64,000 nt of DNA from Streptomyces cyanogenus (GTDB taxonomy: Bacteria; Actinomycetota; Actinomycetes; Streptomycetales; Streptomycetaceae). Below, one piece after another: positions 25,270 through 36,456 of the stretch (the stretch's first letter is position 1; every line of letters starts with the position of its first letter). The stretch is taken from positions 3,276,501-3,340,500 of the forward strand of contig NZ_CP071839.1 in NCBI RefSeq assembly GCF_017526105.1. Reading direction: 5' to 3'. The notes beneath the pieces are model-generated. The model searched no databases. It was not told the origin of the DNA and saw only the letters and a program-made list of their open reading frames with translations. The translations under genes were made by a program, and so were the position numbers.

Positions 25270-28200
25270 GTGACGGGGTTCGTCTTCTCACGCGCGCGTG
25301 CGCACCGCCTGCTGCTGTGCGCCGCTCTGCTGACGGTGGTGCTGACCACCGCGGTGCTGGCGACGCTCACGGCGTACTCGGGGGCGATCGGCGACGCGGC
25401 GCTGCGCCATGTGCTGGGCGACTCCCGCAACGCCGCCGACACCGCGCTGATCGTCAAGGCGGACGTGCCGCCGGCCGGACGGTCCGCCGCCGACACCGCC
25501 GTACGCCGGGGCGCCCGCACCACGTTCGCCGGGTTACCGGTGACCGTACGGACCCTGCGCCGCTCGGGACCGTACGCGCTGCCCCGCTCGCTCCAGCCTG
25601 CCGCGAAGCGATCCGGCGACCCGGACCTGACCTACTTCGCGGCCCTGGACCGCACGCAGTCGCGGCTGGCCGCCGGCCGCCTCCCGCGCCGCGCGTCCGG
25701 CGAGGTCGAGGTGGCGCTCCCGCAGGCCGCCGCCCGGGCGCTGCGGCTGACGCCCGGTGACCGGCTCACCCTGGCGAACCGGCTGACCGGCCCCGCGGTC
25801 CGGGTCCGGGTGGTCGGCGTGTACCGCCCCGCCTCGGTGACGGCACCGTACTGGCGGCTGGACGACCTGCTGGGCCGCGGGGTGAAGGAGTCCGGCTTCA
25901 CGACGTACGGCCCGCTGCTCGCCGACCCCGGTGTCCTCACCGGCGGCCGGGTCAGCGCCGGTGCCACGGGCTGGCTGGTCTCGGCCGACTTCGCCTCGAT
26001 GACCACGGACCGGATCGGGGAGCTGCGCACGGCGGCCCGGAAGGGCAGCGCGGTCCTGCGCGAGCCGGCCACGCTGAGCGGTGCGACGGTCTCGCAGACC
26101 GCGCTGCCGGACGTCCTGGACGGGGTGGACCGTTCGCTGCTCGTGGCCCGCTCCACCCTGCTGATCATCGGGCTCCAGCTGGTGCTGCTCGCCGGCTACG
26201 CGCTGCTGCTGGTCGCCCGGCTGCTCAGCACCGAACGCGCCGACGAGACCCGGCTGCTGCGGGCCCGCGGCGCCTCCCGTACCGGGATCGCCGTCCTCTC
26301 CGCGGCCGAGGCGCTGCTGCTCGCGGTCCCCGCGGCGGTGTGCGCGCCGCTGCTCGCCGGCCCGCTCACCGCCCTGCTCGCCGGGCACGGCCCGCTGGCC
26401 CGGCTCGGGCTGCGCCTGGACCTCCCGCCCGCCGGCCGGCCCGCCGTCTGGCTGGTGGCGGCCGCGGTGGCCCTCGGCTGCGCGCTGGCGGTGACCGTAC
26501 CGGCGGTGAGGGGCGCCGGGGCCGAGGTGCGCAAGCCCGGCGCCCGGCGCGCCTGGCCGCTGCCCCGAAAGCTACGCCGGAAGCCGGGCCGCACCGCCGT
26601 ACCGGCCCCGCTGCGGGCCGGCGCCGACCTCGGGCTGCTGGCGATCGCCGGGGTGGCCTACTGGCAGCTGGGCCGGCAGGGCTCCGGAGGCGTGGCCGCC
26701 GACCGGTCGGGCACCCTCGGTGTCGATCCGCTGCTGGTGGCCGCGCCCGCGCTGGCCCTGCTCGCCGGAACCGTGCTCACCCTGCGGCTGCTGCCGCCCG
26801 TGGCCCGGTTCGCCGAGCGGTGGGCGGCCCGCGGTCGGGGGCTGCCGGTGGCGCTGGCCGGCTGGCAGTTCAGCCGGCGCACCGCGCGCGGCGCCGGCCC
26901 GGTGCTGCTGCTGGTCCTCGCCGTCGCCCTCGGCATCCTCGCGATCGGTCAGGCCGCCTCCTGGGACCGCTCGCAGGACGACCAGGCCGACTTCCGGGCC
27001 GGGGTGCCGGTGCGGGTCCTGGCCGCCGGGGAGGACGCGTTCGGCCGTACCGACCTGTACGCCGACCTGCCGGACGTGCGCGAGGCCGCCCCGGCCGTGC
27101 GCACCGCCCAGCCTCTGTCCGGCGACCGGACGGCCACCGTGCTGGCCCTCGACACCGCGCACGCGGCGGACGCCGTCCTCATGCGCCCCGACCTGGCCGA
27201 CGAACCGGTACGGCCGCTGCTGGGCCGGCTCGCCCCGAAGGGCGCCCCGGCCGGGGCCCGGGTTCCCGCGGGCACCGCCCGGCTGAACCTGACGGCCCGC
27301 CTGCGCAGCTCCACCGGGCCGGGCACCACGACCGCGGTGACGGTGACGCTCGCGGACCGGTACGGGGTGCCGTACCAGCTGCCGCTCGGGCAGCTCCCCG
27401 CCGACGGGCGCCCGCACACCCTGAGCCTCGCCGTCGCCGCCTCCGGACCGGCGACCTTCACCGGACTGCGCCTGGACCTGACCCAGCCCGCCGAACGCGC
27501 CGAGCACCACCGCCTCGTCCTGGAGCGGCTGACCGCGGCCGGGGCGGACGGGACGGAGCACCGGCTCGTGCTGCCCGCCCGGTGGACCACCACCGCCGAG
27601 GCCGGCGGTGCCGCCGTGCCGAGCGCCGCGACCAGCCCCACCCGCCCCGAGGTCACCGGCACCCGCCCTCCGTCCTTCACCTACAGCACCGGCTACCTCC
27701 CGGACGCCGGCATCTGGACGGTCGCCTCCGTCACCCTCCGCCTCCAGGTCGCCCGGCCCGCGCCCGCCGAGGTGCCGGCCCTCGCGACCGACCGGTACCT
27801 GACCTCGGCGGGCGCCCGCGCCGGACAGCGGGTCGACCTCACGATCGGCGACCGGCGGGTGCCGGTGCGGATCGTCCGGGCGGTACGGGCGCTGCCCGCC
27901 ACCGCCGACCCGGAGCACACCGGCGCCCGCGACGGCGGTGCCGTCCTGCTCGACCTGGGCGCCGTGAACCAGGTGCTCCAGGCCCGGTACGGGGAGAGCG
28001 CCACGCCCACCGAGTGGTGGCTGGGCACCGCGCCCCGCGCCGCCGCACGCGTGGCCTCGGCCGTACGGGCGTTGCCGGACGTCGGTCCCGGACAGGTCGT
28101 GGTGCGTGACGAGATCGCCGCCGAGCTGCGCGACGACCCGTTCGGCGCGGGTCCCGAGGCCGCGTTCACGGCGGCGGCCGTGGTCGCGGCGGCGCTCGCC

Positions 28201-28572
28201 GCGGTCGGCTTCGCCGTCGGTGCCGCCGGCGCGGGGCGGGCCCGCAGAGCCGAGTTCGCCGTGCTGCGCGCCCTCGGTGTGCCCCGCCGCCGGCTGGCCC
28301 GGACGGTCGCCGCCGAGCAGGCCGTCCTGGTGGGCCTGGCGCTCGCGGTGGGCCTCGGCCTGGGCACCGTACTGGCCCGTGCCGTCCTGCCGTTGATCGT
28401 CCTGACCGGGGAGGCGACCCGGCCGGTGCCCGATCTGCTGGTCCAGCTGCCGCCCGGACGTGTGGCGTTGCTGCTCACCGCCGTCGCCGTGGCCCCGCTG
28501 GCGATCGCGGCGGTGCCGGCCGTGCGCCGGACCGGCCCGGCGGCGGCACTGCGCGCACAGGGAGGCGAGTGA
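25270..28572 (+). CDS. FtsX-family ABC transporter permease (large), with TTA codon
   Basis: 1100 residues. One helix near the N-terminus (LLLCAALLTVVLTTAVLATL), a large extracytoplasmic domain, three helices around 295-400, another cluster near 455-570, a second extracytoplasmic domain, and three C-terminal helices (about 960-1085), the last group typical of FtsX/MacB permeases. Codon 89 (25534-25536) is TTA, implying dependence on bldA tRNA. Forms an exporter or envelope-remodelling complex with the next permease and the ATPase at 31506. GTG 25270 follows a G-rich stretch. Confidence 0.85.
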   Translation: MTGFVFSRARAHRLLLCAALLTVVLTTAVLATLTAYSGAIGDAALRHVLGDSRNAADTALIVKADVPPAGRSAADTAVRRGARTTFAGLPVTVRTLRRSGPYALPRSLQPAAKRSGDPDLTYFAALDRTQSRLAAGRLPRRASGEVEVALPQAAARALRLTPGDRLTLANRLTGPAVRVRVVGVYRPASVTAPYWRLDDLLGRGVKESGFTTYGPLLADPGVLTGGRVSAGATGWLVSADFASMTTDRIGELRTAARKGSAVLREPATLSGATVSQTALPDVLDGVDRSLLVARSTLLIIGLQLVLLAGYALLLVARLLSTERADETRLLRARGASRTGIAVLSAAEALLLAVPAAVCAPLLAGPLTALLAGHGPLARLGLRLDLPPAGRPAVWLVAAAVALGCALAVTVPAVRGAGAEVRKPGARRAWPLPRKLRRKPGRTAVPAPLRAGADLGLLAIAGVAYWQLGRQGSGGVAADRSGTLGVDPLLVAAPALALLAGTVLTLRLLPPVARFAERWAARGRGLPVALAGWQFSRRTARGAGPVLLLVLAVALGILAIGQAASWDRSQDDQADFRAGVPVRVLAAGEDAFGRTDLYADLPDVREAAPAVRTAQPLSGDRTATVLALDTAHAADAVLMRPDLADEPVRPLLGRLAPKGAPAGARVPAGTARLNLTARLRSSTGPGTTTAVTVTLADRYGVPYQLPLGQLPADGRPHTLSLAVAASGPATFTGLRLDLTQPAERAEHHRLVLERLTAAGADGTEHRLVLPARWTTTAEAGGAAVPSAATSPTRPEVTGTRPPSFTYSTGYLPDAGIWTVASVTLRLQVARPAPAEVPALATDRYLTSAGARAGQRVDLTIGDRRVPVRIVRAVRALPATADPEHTGARDGGAVLLDLGAVNQVLQARYGESATPTEWWLGTAPRAAARVASAVRALPDVGPGQVVVRDEIAAELRDDPFGAGPEAAFTAAAVVAAALAAVGFAVGAAGAGRARRAEFAVLRALGVPRRRLARTVAAEQAVLVGLALAVGLGLGTVLARAVLPLIVLTGEATRPVPDLLVQLPPGRVALLLTAVAVAPLAIAAVPAVRRTGPAAALRAQGGE

Positions 28573-28573
28573 G

Positions 28574-31306
28574 ATGAACGGCCGTCCGGCGCCGGCGGCG
28601 CACGTGGTCCCTCCGTGGGTGCGCACCCGGCTGCGGGCCGCGCCCGGCGCCGCCGTGGCGCTCGCGCTGCTCGTCGCGCTGACCGCGTGCCTGGCGGGCG
28701 CCTTCCCGCGCGCGGTGGACCGGTACGAGGACGCGGGCCTTCAGCGCGCGCTCCGGCAGGCCCGCCCCGAGCGCACCACCGTACGGGTGCAGGCACCCCA
28801 GCCCGACCTCGCCCTGCCGCCCGAACGGCGCGCCGCGGCCCTGCGCCCGGCCACGCTGCGACGGCAGTACGAGAAGGTGCTCGGCGCGGTCGGCAGCCCG
28901 CTGACCGTGGACCGCGCCCAGTCCGCGTACGGCGTCACCGGCACCGTCAACCCGGCGGTGCCGGACCCGTGGCTGCCCCGGCCGACCGGGCTGCCCGCCC
29001 ATGTCTCGCTGACCGCGCGGAGCGGCCTGGCCGAGCACGCGCGCGTGCGCACCGGGCGGCTGCCGCGCGCCGCGCACCCGGTCGACGGCACGGCACCGGA
29101 GGTGGAGGCCGCCGTCACCGCCGCCACCGCGAAGAGCCTGCACATCGAGGTGGGTTCGGTCGTCCACGTGCCGGCACCCGGCCGCGCCCCGCTCGCCGTC
29201 CGCGTCACCGGCATCGTCGTCCCGCGTGACCCCGACGGCGCCTACTGGTCCACCGTCCCGCTGCTGCGCACCCCGACCCTGGTGACCCTGCCCGACCCCG
29301 GCCCGGACCCGGACAGGTACTGGCTCGGCGCGCTGCTGCTCGCCCCGGACGCGGCCCCCGCCCTGCTGGGCACCAGCACCGACCCGGCCCGCTACTGGCA
29401 CCTCGCGCCCCGCCTGAGCGGCCTGCACGCCCACGACCTGGAGCGGCTCAAGCAGGCCGTCGCCTCCCTGGAGTCCGGGCCCGCCCTGCAGCGCGCCCGC
29501 GCCGCCACGGACTTCGCAGCCGTCACCGACACCGACCTGGACGACGCCCTCGCCTCCTTCTCCCGGCTGCGCTCCGGCATCGCCCCGCTGGTCGCCGTCG
29601 CCGCCGCGGGCACCGCGACAGTCGTCGCCGTCGTCCTGCTCATGACCGGCGGGCTGGCCGCCGACCGGCGCCGCACCGAACTCGCCCTGCTGCGCGCCCG
29701 CGGCGCCTGTCTGCCGGGCCTCGCCGGCCGGCTGCTCGCGGAGACCGCCGTGGTCGCCGTACCGGCGGGCGCGCTCGGCCTGGCCGTGGCCCTGCTCGCG
29801 GTCCCCGCGGGCCGGCTCGTCCCCGCGGTCGCCGCCGCCCTCGCCGTCACCCTCACCGCCTGCGCCGCCCTCCCGCTGCGCGCCGCCCTCGCCCACCGCA
29901 CGGTCCGGCTGACCGCCCCGCGCGAGGACCTCGCCTCGGTACGGCCCTCCCGGCGCCGTACGGTCGCCGAGCTGACGCTGCTGGTGCTGGCCGCCGGGGC
30001 GGTCGCGGCCCTGCGCCGGCGCGGCACGACCGGCGACCAGCTGGTGGCCGTGGCCCCCGTCCTGGTGGGGGTCGTCGCCGCGCTGCTGCTGCTCCGCCTC
30101 CACCCGCTGCTGCTGCGCCGCCTGGCCGGCCCCGCCGGACGGCTCCGCGGCGCCGTCGGCCACCTCTCCCTGGCCCGCGCGGGCCGCACCCGGGCCTCCG
30201 CGGTGCTCCCGCTGCTCGCCCTGCTGACCGCGCTGACCACGGCGGCGTTCGGCGGCTCGGTGCTGGCGGGGGTGGCCGAGGCCCGGGACCGGGCGGCCCT
30301 GCTCACCGTCGGCGCGGACGCCCGCGCGGACGCGAGCACCCCGCTGCCCGCGGACACCCCCGGCCGGGTCCGGTCGGTGCCCGGGGTGCGCGCGGTGACC
30401 CCCGTCAGCATTGCCTACCAGGCCAAACCGCGGGACGGCCAGGACACGGTGCCGCTGGTGGGCGTGGACCCGCGCGGGTACGCGGAGCTGACGGCCCGCA
30501 CCGGCCTGGGCGCCTTCCCGGCCGACCGCCTGACCGGCCGCTCCGGCACCCTCCCCGCCGTCGCCTCGCCCTCCGTCGCGTCCGCGTACGGCACCCGGCG
30601 GGCCTTCCTGGTCCGGCTGGAGGACGGCAGCGCGGTCACGGTACGCATCGTCCTCGTCCGGGACCGCACCCCGGCCGTCTCCGGCGCCGACTTCCTCCTC
30701 GTGGACCGCGCGGGCCTGCCCGCCCCGGCGGGCCGTCCCACCACCCTGCTGCTGACCGGCGACCGGGTGCACGCGGGCGCGCTGCGGGACGCCGTCGGCG
30801 GCGCGGCCGCCGTCCGGATCCGCGCCGAGGAACGCGCCCGGTACGCCGACTCGCCCCTCCAGTCCGGTGCCGAACACGTGTACACGGCGGCGGTCGCCAC
30901 CGGGGCCGGCTTCGCCGTGCTGGCCCTGCTGCTGTCCCTGCTGCGGGCGGCCCCCGAACGGGCCGCGCTCCTGGCCCGCCTGCGCACGATGGGCCTCACC
31001 CGCGCCCAGTCCCGCCGCCTGCTGATCCTGGAGTCGCTGCCCCAGGCCGTCCTGGCAGCCGTGGGCGGCACCCTGACCGGCTGGTCCACGATCCGCCTCC
31101 TCTCCCCCGGCGTGGACCTGACCGCCATCGCCCTGCCCGCGGCCCAGCCCCCGTCCGCCGGCGCCGAACTCCGCCCCGACCCGTGGTCCCTCACCACACC
31201 GGCCCTCGCCGTACTGACGGTGACGGTGGGCGTGGCGGCCCTCCAGGCCTGGTGGACGGGAAGACGGGGCTCGGTGACGGAACTACGGGCGGGGGACGGC
31301 CGATGA
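28574..31306 (+). CDS. FtsX-family ABC transporter permease, second subunit
   Basis: 910 residues. Helix 1 (GAAVALALLVALTACLAGAF) near residue 25, a large extracytoplasmic domain, helices around 350-440 and 475-570, a second extracytoplasmic region, and C-terminal helices (TGAGFAVLALLLSLL, QAVLAAVGGTLTGW). Related to the preceding permease, suggesting duplication. ATG 28574 lies one base after the previous stop with GGAGG at 28561-28565. The stop overlaps a following mini-ORF as ATGA. Confidence 0.85.
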   Translation: MNGRPAPAAHVVPPWVRTRLRAAPGAAVALALLVALTACLAGAFPRAVDRYEDAGLQRALRQARPERTTVRVQAPQPDLALPPERRAAALRPATLRRQYEKVLGAVGSPLTVDRAQSAYGVTGTVNPAVPDPWLPRPTGLPAHVSLTARSGLAEHARVRTGRLPRAAHPVDGTAPEVEAAVTAATAKSLHIEVGSVVHVPAPGRAPLAVRVTGIVVPRDPDGAYWSTVPLLRTPTLVTLPDPGPDPDRYWLGALLLAPDAAPALLGTSTDPARYWHLAPRLSGLHAHDLERLKQAVASLESGPALQRARAATDFAAVTDTDLDDALASFSRLRSGIAPLVAVAAAGTATVVAVVLLMTGGLAADRRRTELALLRARGACLPGLAGRLLAETAVVAVPAGALGLAVALLAVPAGRLVPAVAAALAVTLTACAALPLRAALAHRTVRLTAPREDLASVRPSRRRTVAELTLLVLAAGAVAALRRRGTTGDQLVAVAPVLVGVVAALLLLRLHPLLLRRLAGPAGRLRGAVGHLSLARAGRTRASAVLPLLALLTALTTAAFGGSVLAGVAEARDRAALLTVGADARADASTPLPADTPGRVRSVPGVRAVTPVSIAYQAKPRDGQDTVPLVGVDPRGYAELTARTGLGAFPADRLTGRSGTLPAVASPSVASAYGTRRAFLVRLEDGSAVTVRIVLVRDRTPAVSGADFLLVDRAGLPAPAGRPTTLLLTGDRVHAGALRDAVGGAAAVRIRAEERARYADSPLQSGAEHVYTAAVATGAGFAVLALLLSLLRAAPERAALLARLRTMGLTRAQSRRLLILESLPQAVLAAVGGTLTGWSTIRLLSPGVDLTAIALPAAQPPSAGAELRPDPWSLTTPALAVLTVTVGVAALQAWWTGRRGSVTELRAGDGR

Positions 31307-31509
31307 ACATCCCCGGCCGCGTGCCTCGCACGGCCGCCGGAGCCGCGGACGGTCGTGCCGCCGGGGCCGCCCGGCTGGGCGCCGGGGGCACCCCCTCCGG
31401 GCGAGGCGGGGGAGACGGGGGAGGCAGCGGACGCACCCCGCCGGCGCCGGCAGGCGACCCGACCCCCGCCCGGCCTCGGCACCGGGCATCCAGGCAGGAG
31501 ACCCCATGA
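31303..31509 (+). CDS. Possible 68-residue coupling ORF between permease and ATPase
   Basis: Starts with ATGA on the permease stop and ends with a stop overlapping the ATPase ATG (ATGA at 31506). The sequence is Gly, Ala, Arg and Pro rich with no fold or motif, beginning MNIPGRVPRTAAGAADGR. It may be a real small protein or just a translated bridge that hands ribosomes to the ATPase gene, which otherwise lacks a clear ribosome site. Low confidence that the product matters. Confidence 0.35.
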   Translation: MNIPGRVPRTAAGAADGRAAGAARLGAGGTPSGRGGGDGGGSGRTPPAPAGDPTPARPRHRASRQETP

Positions 31510-32459
31510 CAACCGACCCCACTCTCACGGACCTCGCCAAACGGGTCACGGACGCCAGGGACACCCCCGGCTACGGCCACGACGCCCTCATCACCTGCGA
31601 CCGCCTCGTCCGCATCTTCACCACGGACGGCACAGAGGTCCAGGCCCTCCAGGGCCTGGACCTCCTGGTCCGCGAGGGCGAACTCATGGCCCTCGTCGGC
31701 GCGTCCGGCAGCGGCAAGTCCACCCTGATGAACATCCTCGCCGGCCTCGACACCCCCACCGCCGGCGCCGCCCGCGTGGCCGGCCGCGACCTGCTCACGA
31801 TGACCGCCACGGACCGCCTCGCCTACCGGCGCGAGGTCGTCGGCTTCGTCTGGCAGCAGACCGCCCGCAACCTGCTCCCCTACCTCACCGCGGCCCAGAA
31901 CGTCGCCCTGCCCCTGCAGCTCTCCGGCACCCGCAGGGGCCGCCGCGCCCGGACCGAACGCGCCCTGGAACTCCTGGAGTTGCTCCAGGTGGCCGACTGC
32001 CGCGACCGCCGCCCGCAGCAGATGTCCGGCGGCCAGCAGCAGCGCGTCGCGATCGCCGTGGCCCTCGCCAACGACCCCGCGGTGCTGCTCGCCGACGAAC
32101 CCACCGGCGAACTCGACTCGCACACGGCCGCCCGGATCTTCGAGGCGTTCCGCACGGCCAACGAGACCCTCGGCACCACGATCGTCATCGTCACCCACGA
32201 CCAGGCCGTGGCGAGCGAGGTCCGCCGTACGGTGGCGATCCGCGACGGCCGCACCTCCACCGAGGTGCTGCGCCGCAGCGAGATCGACGCGGCGACCGGC
32301 CACGAGACGGTCGTGGCCCGCGAGTACGCCATGCTCGACCGCGCGGGCCGGCTCCAGCTGCCCGCCGACTACCTGCGCGCCCTGGACATGCGCGACCGGG
32401 TGGCCCTGGAACTGGAGTCCGACCACATCGGCGTCTGGCCCGACGACACGGGCGCCTGA
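31506..32459 (+). CDS. ABC transporter ATP-binding protein (LolD/MacB type)
   Basis: 317 residues. Walker A ASGSGKST near residue 68, Q-loop GFVWQQTARNLLPYLT near 115, ABC signature MSGGQQQR near 175, Walker B VLLADEPTGELD near 197, H-loop VIVTHD near 225. The EPTGELDS form is typical of ATPases serving FtsX-like permeases. An extra C-terminal ~70 residues carries LQLPADYLRALDMRDRVALE, seen in actinobacterial members. Powers the two permeases upstream. Confidence 0.92.
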   Translation: MTTDPTLTDLAKRVTDARDTPGYGHDALITCDRLVRIFTTDGTEVQALQGLDLLVREGELMALVGASGSGKSTLMNILAGLDTPTAGAARVAGRDLLTMTATDRLAYRREVVGFVWQQTARNLLPYLTAAQNVALPLQLSGTRRGRRARTERALELLELLQVADCRDRRPQQMSGGQQQRVAIAVALANDPAVLLADEPTGELDSHTAARIFEAFRTANETLGTTIVIVTHDQAVASEVRRTVAIRDGRTSTEVLRRSEIDAATGHETVVAREYAMLDRAGRLQLPADYLRALDMRDRVALELESDHIGVWPDDTGA

Positions 32460-32478
32460 GAGGAGCCGGTCCTTCGGC

Positions 32479-33156
32479 TCAGCGCACGCTCAGCCCGAAG
32501 GAGCCGAGCCCTGTCTGCCGTACCGCCACCGACCCGTACGGCGTGCGCAGCCGCAGCCACGCCCCCGAGGAGAACAGCCCGGTGTCGCCCGGCTGCGTCC
32601 CGGGCCGCAGGAAGCCCAGGGACTGGGCCGCGTGCACGGCCCGCACCGGCAGCCGGGTGCCTCTGATCTGCCGGGACCAGATGTCCCGCCCGATCCGGTC
32701 CAGCTCCGCGCGGGTACGGCCCTCGGGCGCCAGTTCCTCGGTGCGTGAGCGGAACTCGGCCACCGCGGCCGCGACCGTGGCGCGCAGCGCGTCCGGTGCG
32801 GGCAGCCCGGGCTCCGGCTGCCAGCCGGCACGCGGCGGCAGCAGCCCGGCCCACGGCGGTCCGGTGACCGCGCCCGGGACGACGGCGGTGGCCGCACGCT
32901 CGTCCACGGACTCCAGGAACTCACCGGCGGAGACGGTGACGTCGAGGGTGACGTCCAGCCCGTCCTCGTACGGCTTCGCCAGCCGCACCGCGCGGACGGC
33001 CAGCACCTCGAAGGACGGCGGCCGGCCGAAGACGGCGAGGGCGGTGCCGGCCGCCTGCAGCCGCACCGCGGCCCCACGGTCGTAGTGGAGCAGCCGGGAG
33101 AGGAAGGCGGCGAGGTCCGCCGCCTCCGTCTCGTCGGCCAGGTGCAGCACCGTCAT
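32479..33156 (-). CDS. Conserved hypothetical protein
   Basis: 225 residues, soluble. Begins MTVLHLADETEAADLAAFLS, with no recognised domain. The C-terminus ends in a beta-like stretch (LRLRTPYGSVAVRQTGLGSF). It overlaps the upstream thioesterase gene by 4 bp (ATGA), so the two are translationally coupled; a role connected to acyl-thioester metabolism is only a guess from the pairing. Confidence 0.7.
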   Translation of the reverse strand: MTVLHLADETEAADLAAFLSRLLHYDRGAAVRLQAAGTALAVFGRPPSFEVLAVRAVRLAKPYEDGLDVTLDVTVSAGEFLESVDERAATAVVPGAVTGPPWAGLLPPRAGWQPEPGLPAPDALRATVAAAVAEFRSRTEELAPEGRTRAELDRIGRDIWSRQIRGTRLPVRAVHAAQSLGFLRPGTQPGDTGLFSSGAWLRLRTPYGSVAVRQTGLGSFGLSVR

Positions 33157-33566
33157 GCCGCGACGGCCTCCTCGGCGGCCTCGTCCGTGTACTGCTGGAG
33201 GAACTCGCGCTCCTCCGCGGTGATCCGGCGCGGCCGCTGCGTCTCGAAGTCGAACGGCACGACCACCGTCGAGGCCCGTACGTAGACCAGGTCGTCGTCC
33301 TTCACCTCGTAGGCGATGGTGAAGGACGCGGCCTTGATCTCGGTGACCCACAGCTCGATGTCGACCGGGTGGTGCCGGTGGACGAGCTGCCGCTTGTAGT
33401 CGATCTCGTGGCGCGCCACCACGGACCCCTGCTTGAACTCCTTGTCCGGGCGGAACAGGAAGTTGATCCGGGCTTCCTCCAGGTAGCGGATGAAGACCGC
33501 GTTGTTGACATGACCGTACGCGTCCATGTCGGACCAGCGCAGGGGGCAGCGGTAGATGTGGCGCAA
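33153..33566 (-). CDS. Hot-dog acyl-CoA thioesterase (4HBT family)
   Basis: 137 residues. RWSDMDAYGHVNNAVFIRYLEEARINF near the start is the 4-hydroxybenzoyl-CoA-thioesterase/YbgC signature, with Asp as catalytic residue in DAYGHVNN; a five-strand hot-dog sheet follows. It hydrolyses acyl-CoA thioesters; the substrate is unknown. TTG 33566 is the only reasonable start: MRHIYRCPLRW begins there, 6 bp after the ettA stop. It forms an operon with ettA and the hypothetical gene downstream. Confidence 0.88.
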   Translation of the reverse strand: MRHIYRCPLRWSDMDAYGHVNNAVFIRYLEEARINFLFRPDKEFKQGSVVARHEIDYKRQLVHRHHPVDIELWVTEIKAASFTIAYEVKDDDLVYVRASTVVVPFDFETQRPRRITAEEREFLQQYTDEAAEEAVAA

Positions 33567-33572
33567 GACCGA

Positions 33573-35237
<1,665 letters not shown>

Positions 35238-35505
35238 GAGAAACCGTCCGGCAGCTTGAATCTGGCAGTGGGCAGATACACCCCATCTTGCCTGACCGCC
35301 AGCCTTGGGTGTTAACCCGTCCGGCCGGGAGTCTGTGACCTGGCGCTTCGCCGCTGCCGACCGTGGCTCGTCCGTCGCTGTCGGTCGCCGGTGAGTGTCC
35401 TTGGGGAACCTCGGACGGCCCAGGGACGGCCCAGGGACGGTTCGAAGGGGGCACCACGGCGGGCTGGACGGGCACGTCCGGGCACGACACGAGGAACAGG
35501 GCGGG

Positions 35506-35871
35506 ATGATGTCGCACGACGAGGCCGATACGTGGTTCGTATGGGGTGAGGGCACCGTGTTCCGCCGGCCTGGCGGCGACGGCATGCTGCTCAATGGACT
35601 TTCCCATGAGCGGTTGTTCGCCGCCATTGCCGCACTGGATCCCGACTGGACACCACCACCGCCCTGCGAACCCGACGTCGAGGTGGGGTGGGGGGACCCT
35701 GTGGTGGTGGACGGGCCATGGCTGATCTTCACCGGTGGCACCGAACGGGAGATCCGGGCGTTCGTGGACCGCTATGAGGACGTGCGCGGAATGCTGCGTG
35801 TATCCAGCGTGCCGTCATCCGGCTCCGCACATGATCGGCCGGATACCGGAAAGTCCCCCTTTGGGCGGTAA
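35506..35871 (+). CDS. Hypothetical protein, 121 residues
   Basis: Acidic, soluble protein starting MMSHDEADTWFVWGEGTVFR; two adjacent ATGs (35506 and 35509) are possible. It ends in a flexible Ser/Asp tail. The predicted helix HERLFAAIAALDPDW and strand WLIFTGGTEREIRAFVDRYE suggest a compact fold. Not recognised. It is divergent from ettA. Its stop codon TAA lies inside the -10 hexamer proposed for the next gene. Confidence 0.6.
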   Translation: MMSHDEADTWFVWGEGTVFRRPGGDGMLLNGLSHERLFAAIAALDPDWTPPPPCEPDVEVGWGDPVVVDGPWLIFTGGTEREIRAFVDRYEDVRGMLRVSSVPSSGSAHDRPDTGKSPFGR

Positions 35872-35874
35872 TAT
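35869..35874 (+). promoter_or_regulatory. -10 element TAATAT
   Basis: Near-consensus -10 hexamer overlapping the previous stop codon, 51 bp before ATG 35925. No matching -35 is evident. Confidence 0.4.
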
Positions 35875-35900
35875 TGGGCCTCCCCGTTCTGCAAGGAGGC

Positions 35901-35917
35901 TCCCTGCCTGACAGGGA
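35901..35917 (+). promoter_or_regulatory. Hairpin covering the ribosome-binding site
   Basis: TCCCTG - CCTGA - CAGGGA is a perfect 6-bp stem. Its 3' arm contains AGGGA, the Shine-Dalgarno site for ATG 35925, so the hairpin could limit translation. Confidence 0.35.
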
Positions 35918-35924
35918 CGACGGC

Positions 35925-36410
35925 ATGCAGACTTTTCTTCCCTATCCCGACTTCAGGTCCTCGGCCCTGGCCCTGGACCGTCGGAGACTGGGAAAACAGC
36001 GGGTCGAAGCATTGCAGGTCCTTCGGGGCCTTGTCGTACCGGGCTACGGATGGCGCCACCACCCGGCGGTGCGCATGTGGGCGGGATACGAGGAAGCGCT
36101 GGTCCGCTATGGCCTGGACGTGTGCAAGGTATGGCGTGAACACGGCCATCAGGACAGCTGTGCGGCCACACTGGTCGCCGATCTCCTCGACTTCCGTCCC
36201 GGTGCACCGGTCCGCCATCAAACACTTCTGGCGGCCGCCGGGGAACTGCCTCCTTGGCTGGGCGACGATGCGTTTCACCGCAGCCATCGGTCAGCGCTGG
36301 TCCGCAAGGACCCGGCCACCTACGCACCGCTCTTTCCCGATGTGCCGAACGATCTGCCGTACCTCTGGCCGACGTCGGACCGTTCGGGCGAGCCGCTTTC
36401 CGGGGCGTGA
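35925..36410 (+). CDS. MSMEG_6728-like / pyrimidine-dimer-glycosylase-related protein
   Basis: 161 residues. MQTFLPYPDFRSSALALDRRRLGKQRVEALQVLRGL is the start of a family found in actinobacteria and related to T4 endonuclease V-like proteins. Later HHPAVRMWAGYEEALVRYGL and HRSHRSALVRKDPATYAPLF are conserved-looking. Biochemical function is not proven; DNA repair is suggested by family name only. ATG 35925 starts the recognisable domain; the longer TTG start at 35874 would sit on the promoter. Confidence 0.7.
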   Translation: MQTFLPYPDFRSSALALDRRRLGKQRVEALQVLRGLVVPGYGWRHHPAVRMWAGYEEALVRYGLDVCKVWREHGHQDSCAATLVADLLDFRPGAPVRHQTLLAAAGELPPWLGDDAFHRSHRSALVRKDPATYAPLFPDVPNDLPYLWPTSDRSGEPLSGA

Positions 36411-36456
36411 AAATGGGACTCCCGCCTGCTGTCCTGCGCGCGACCGGGCCGCCGCC

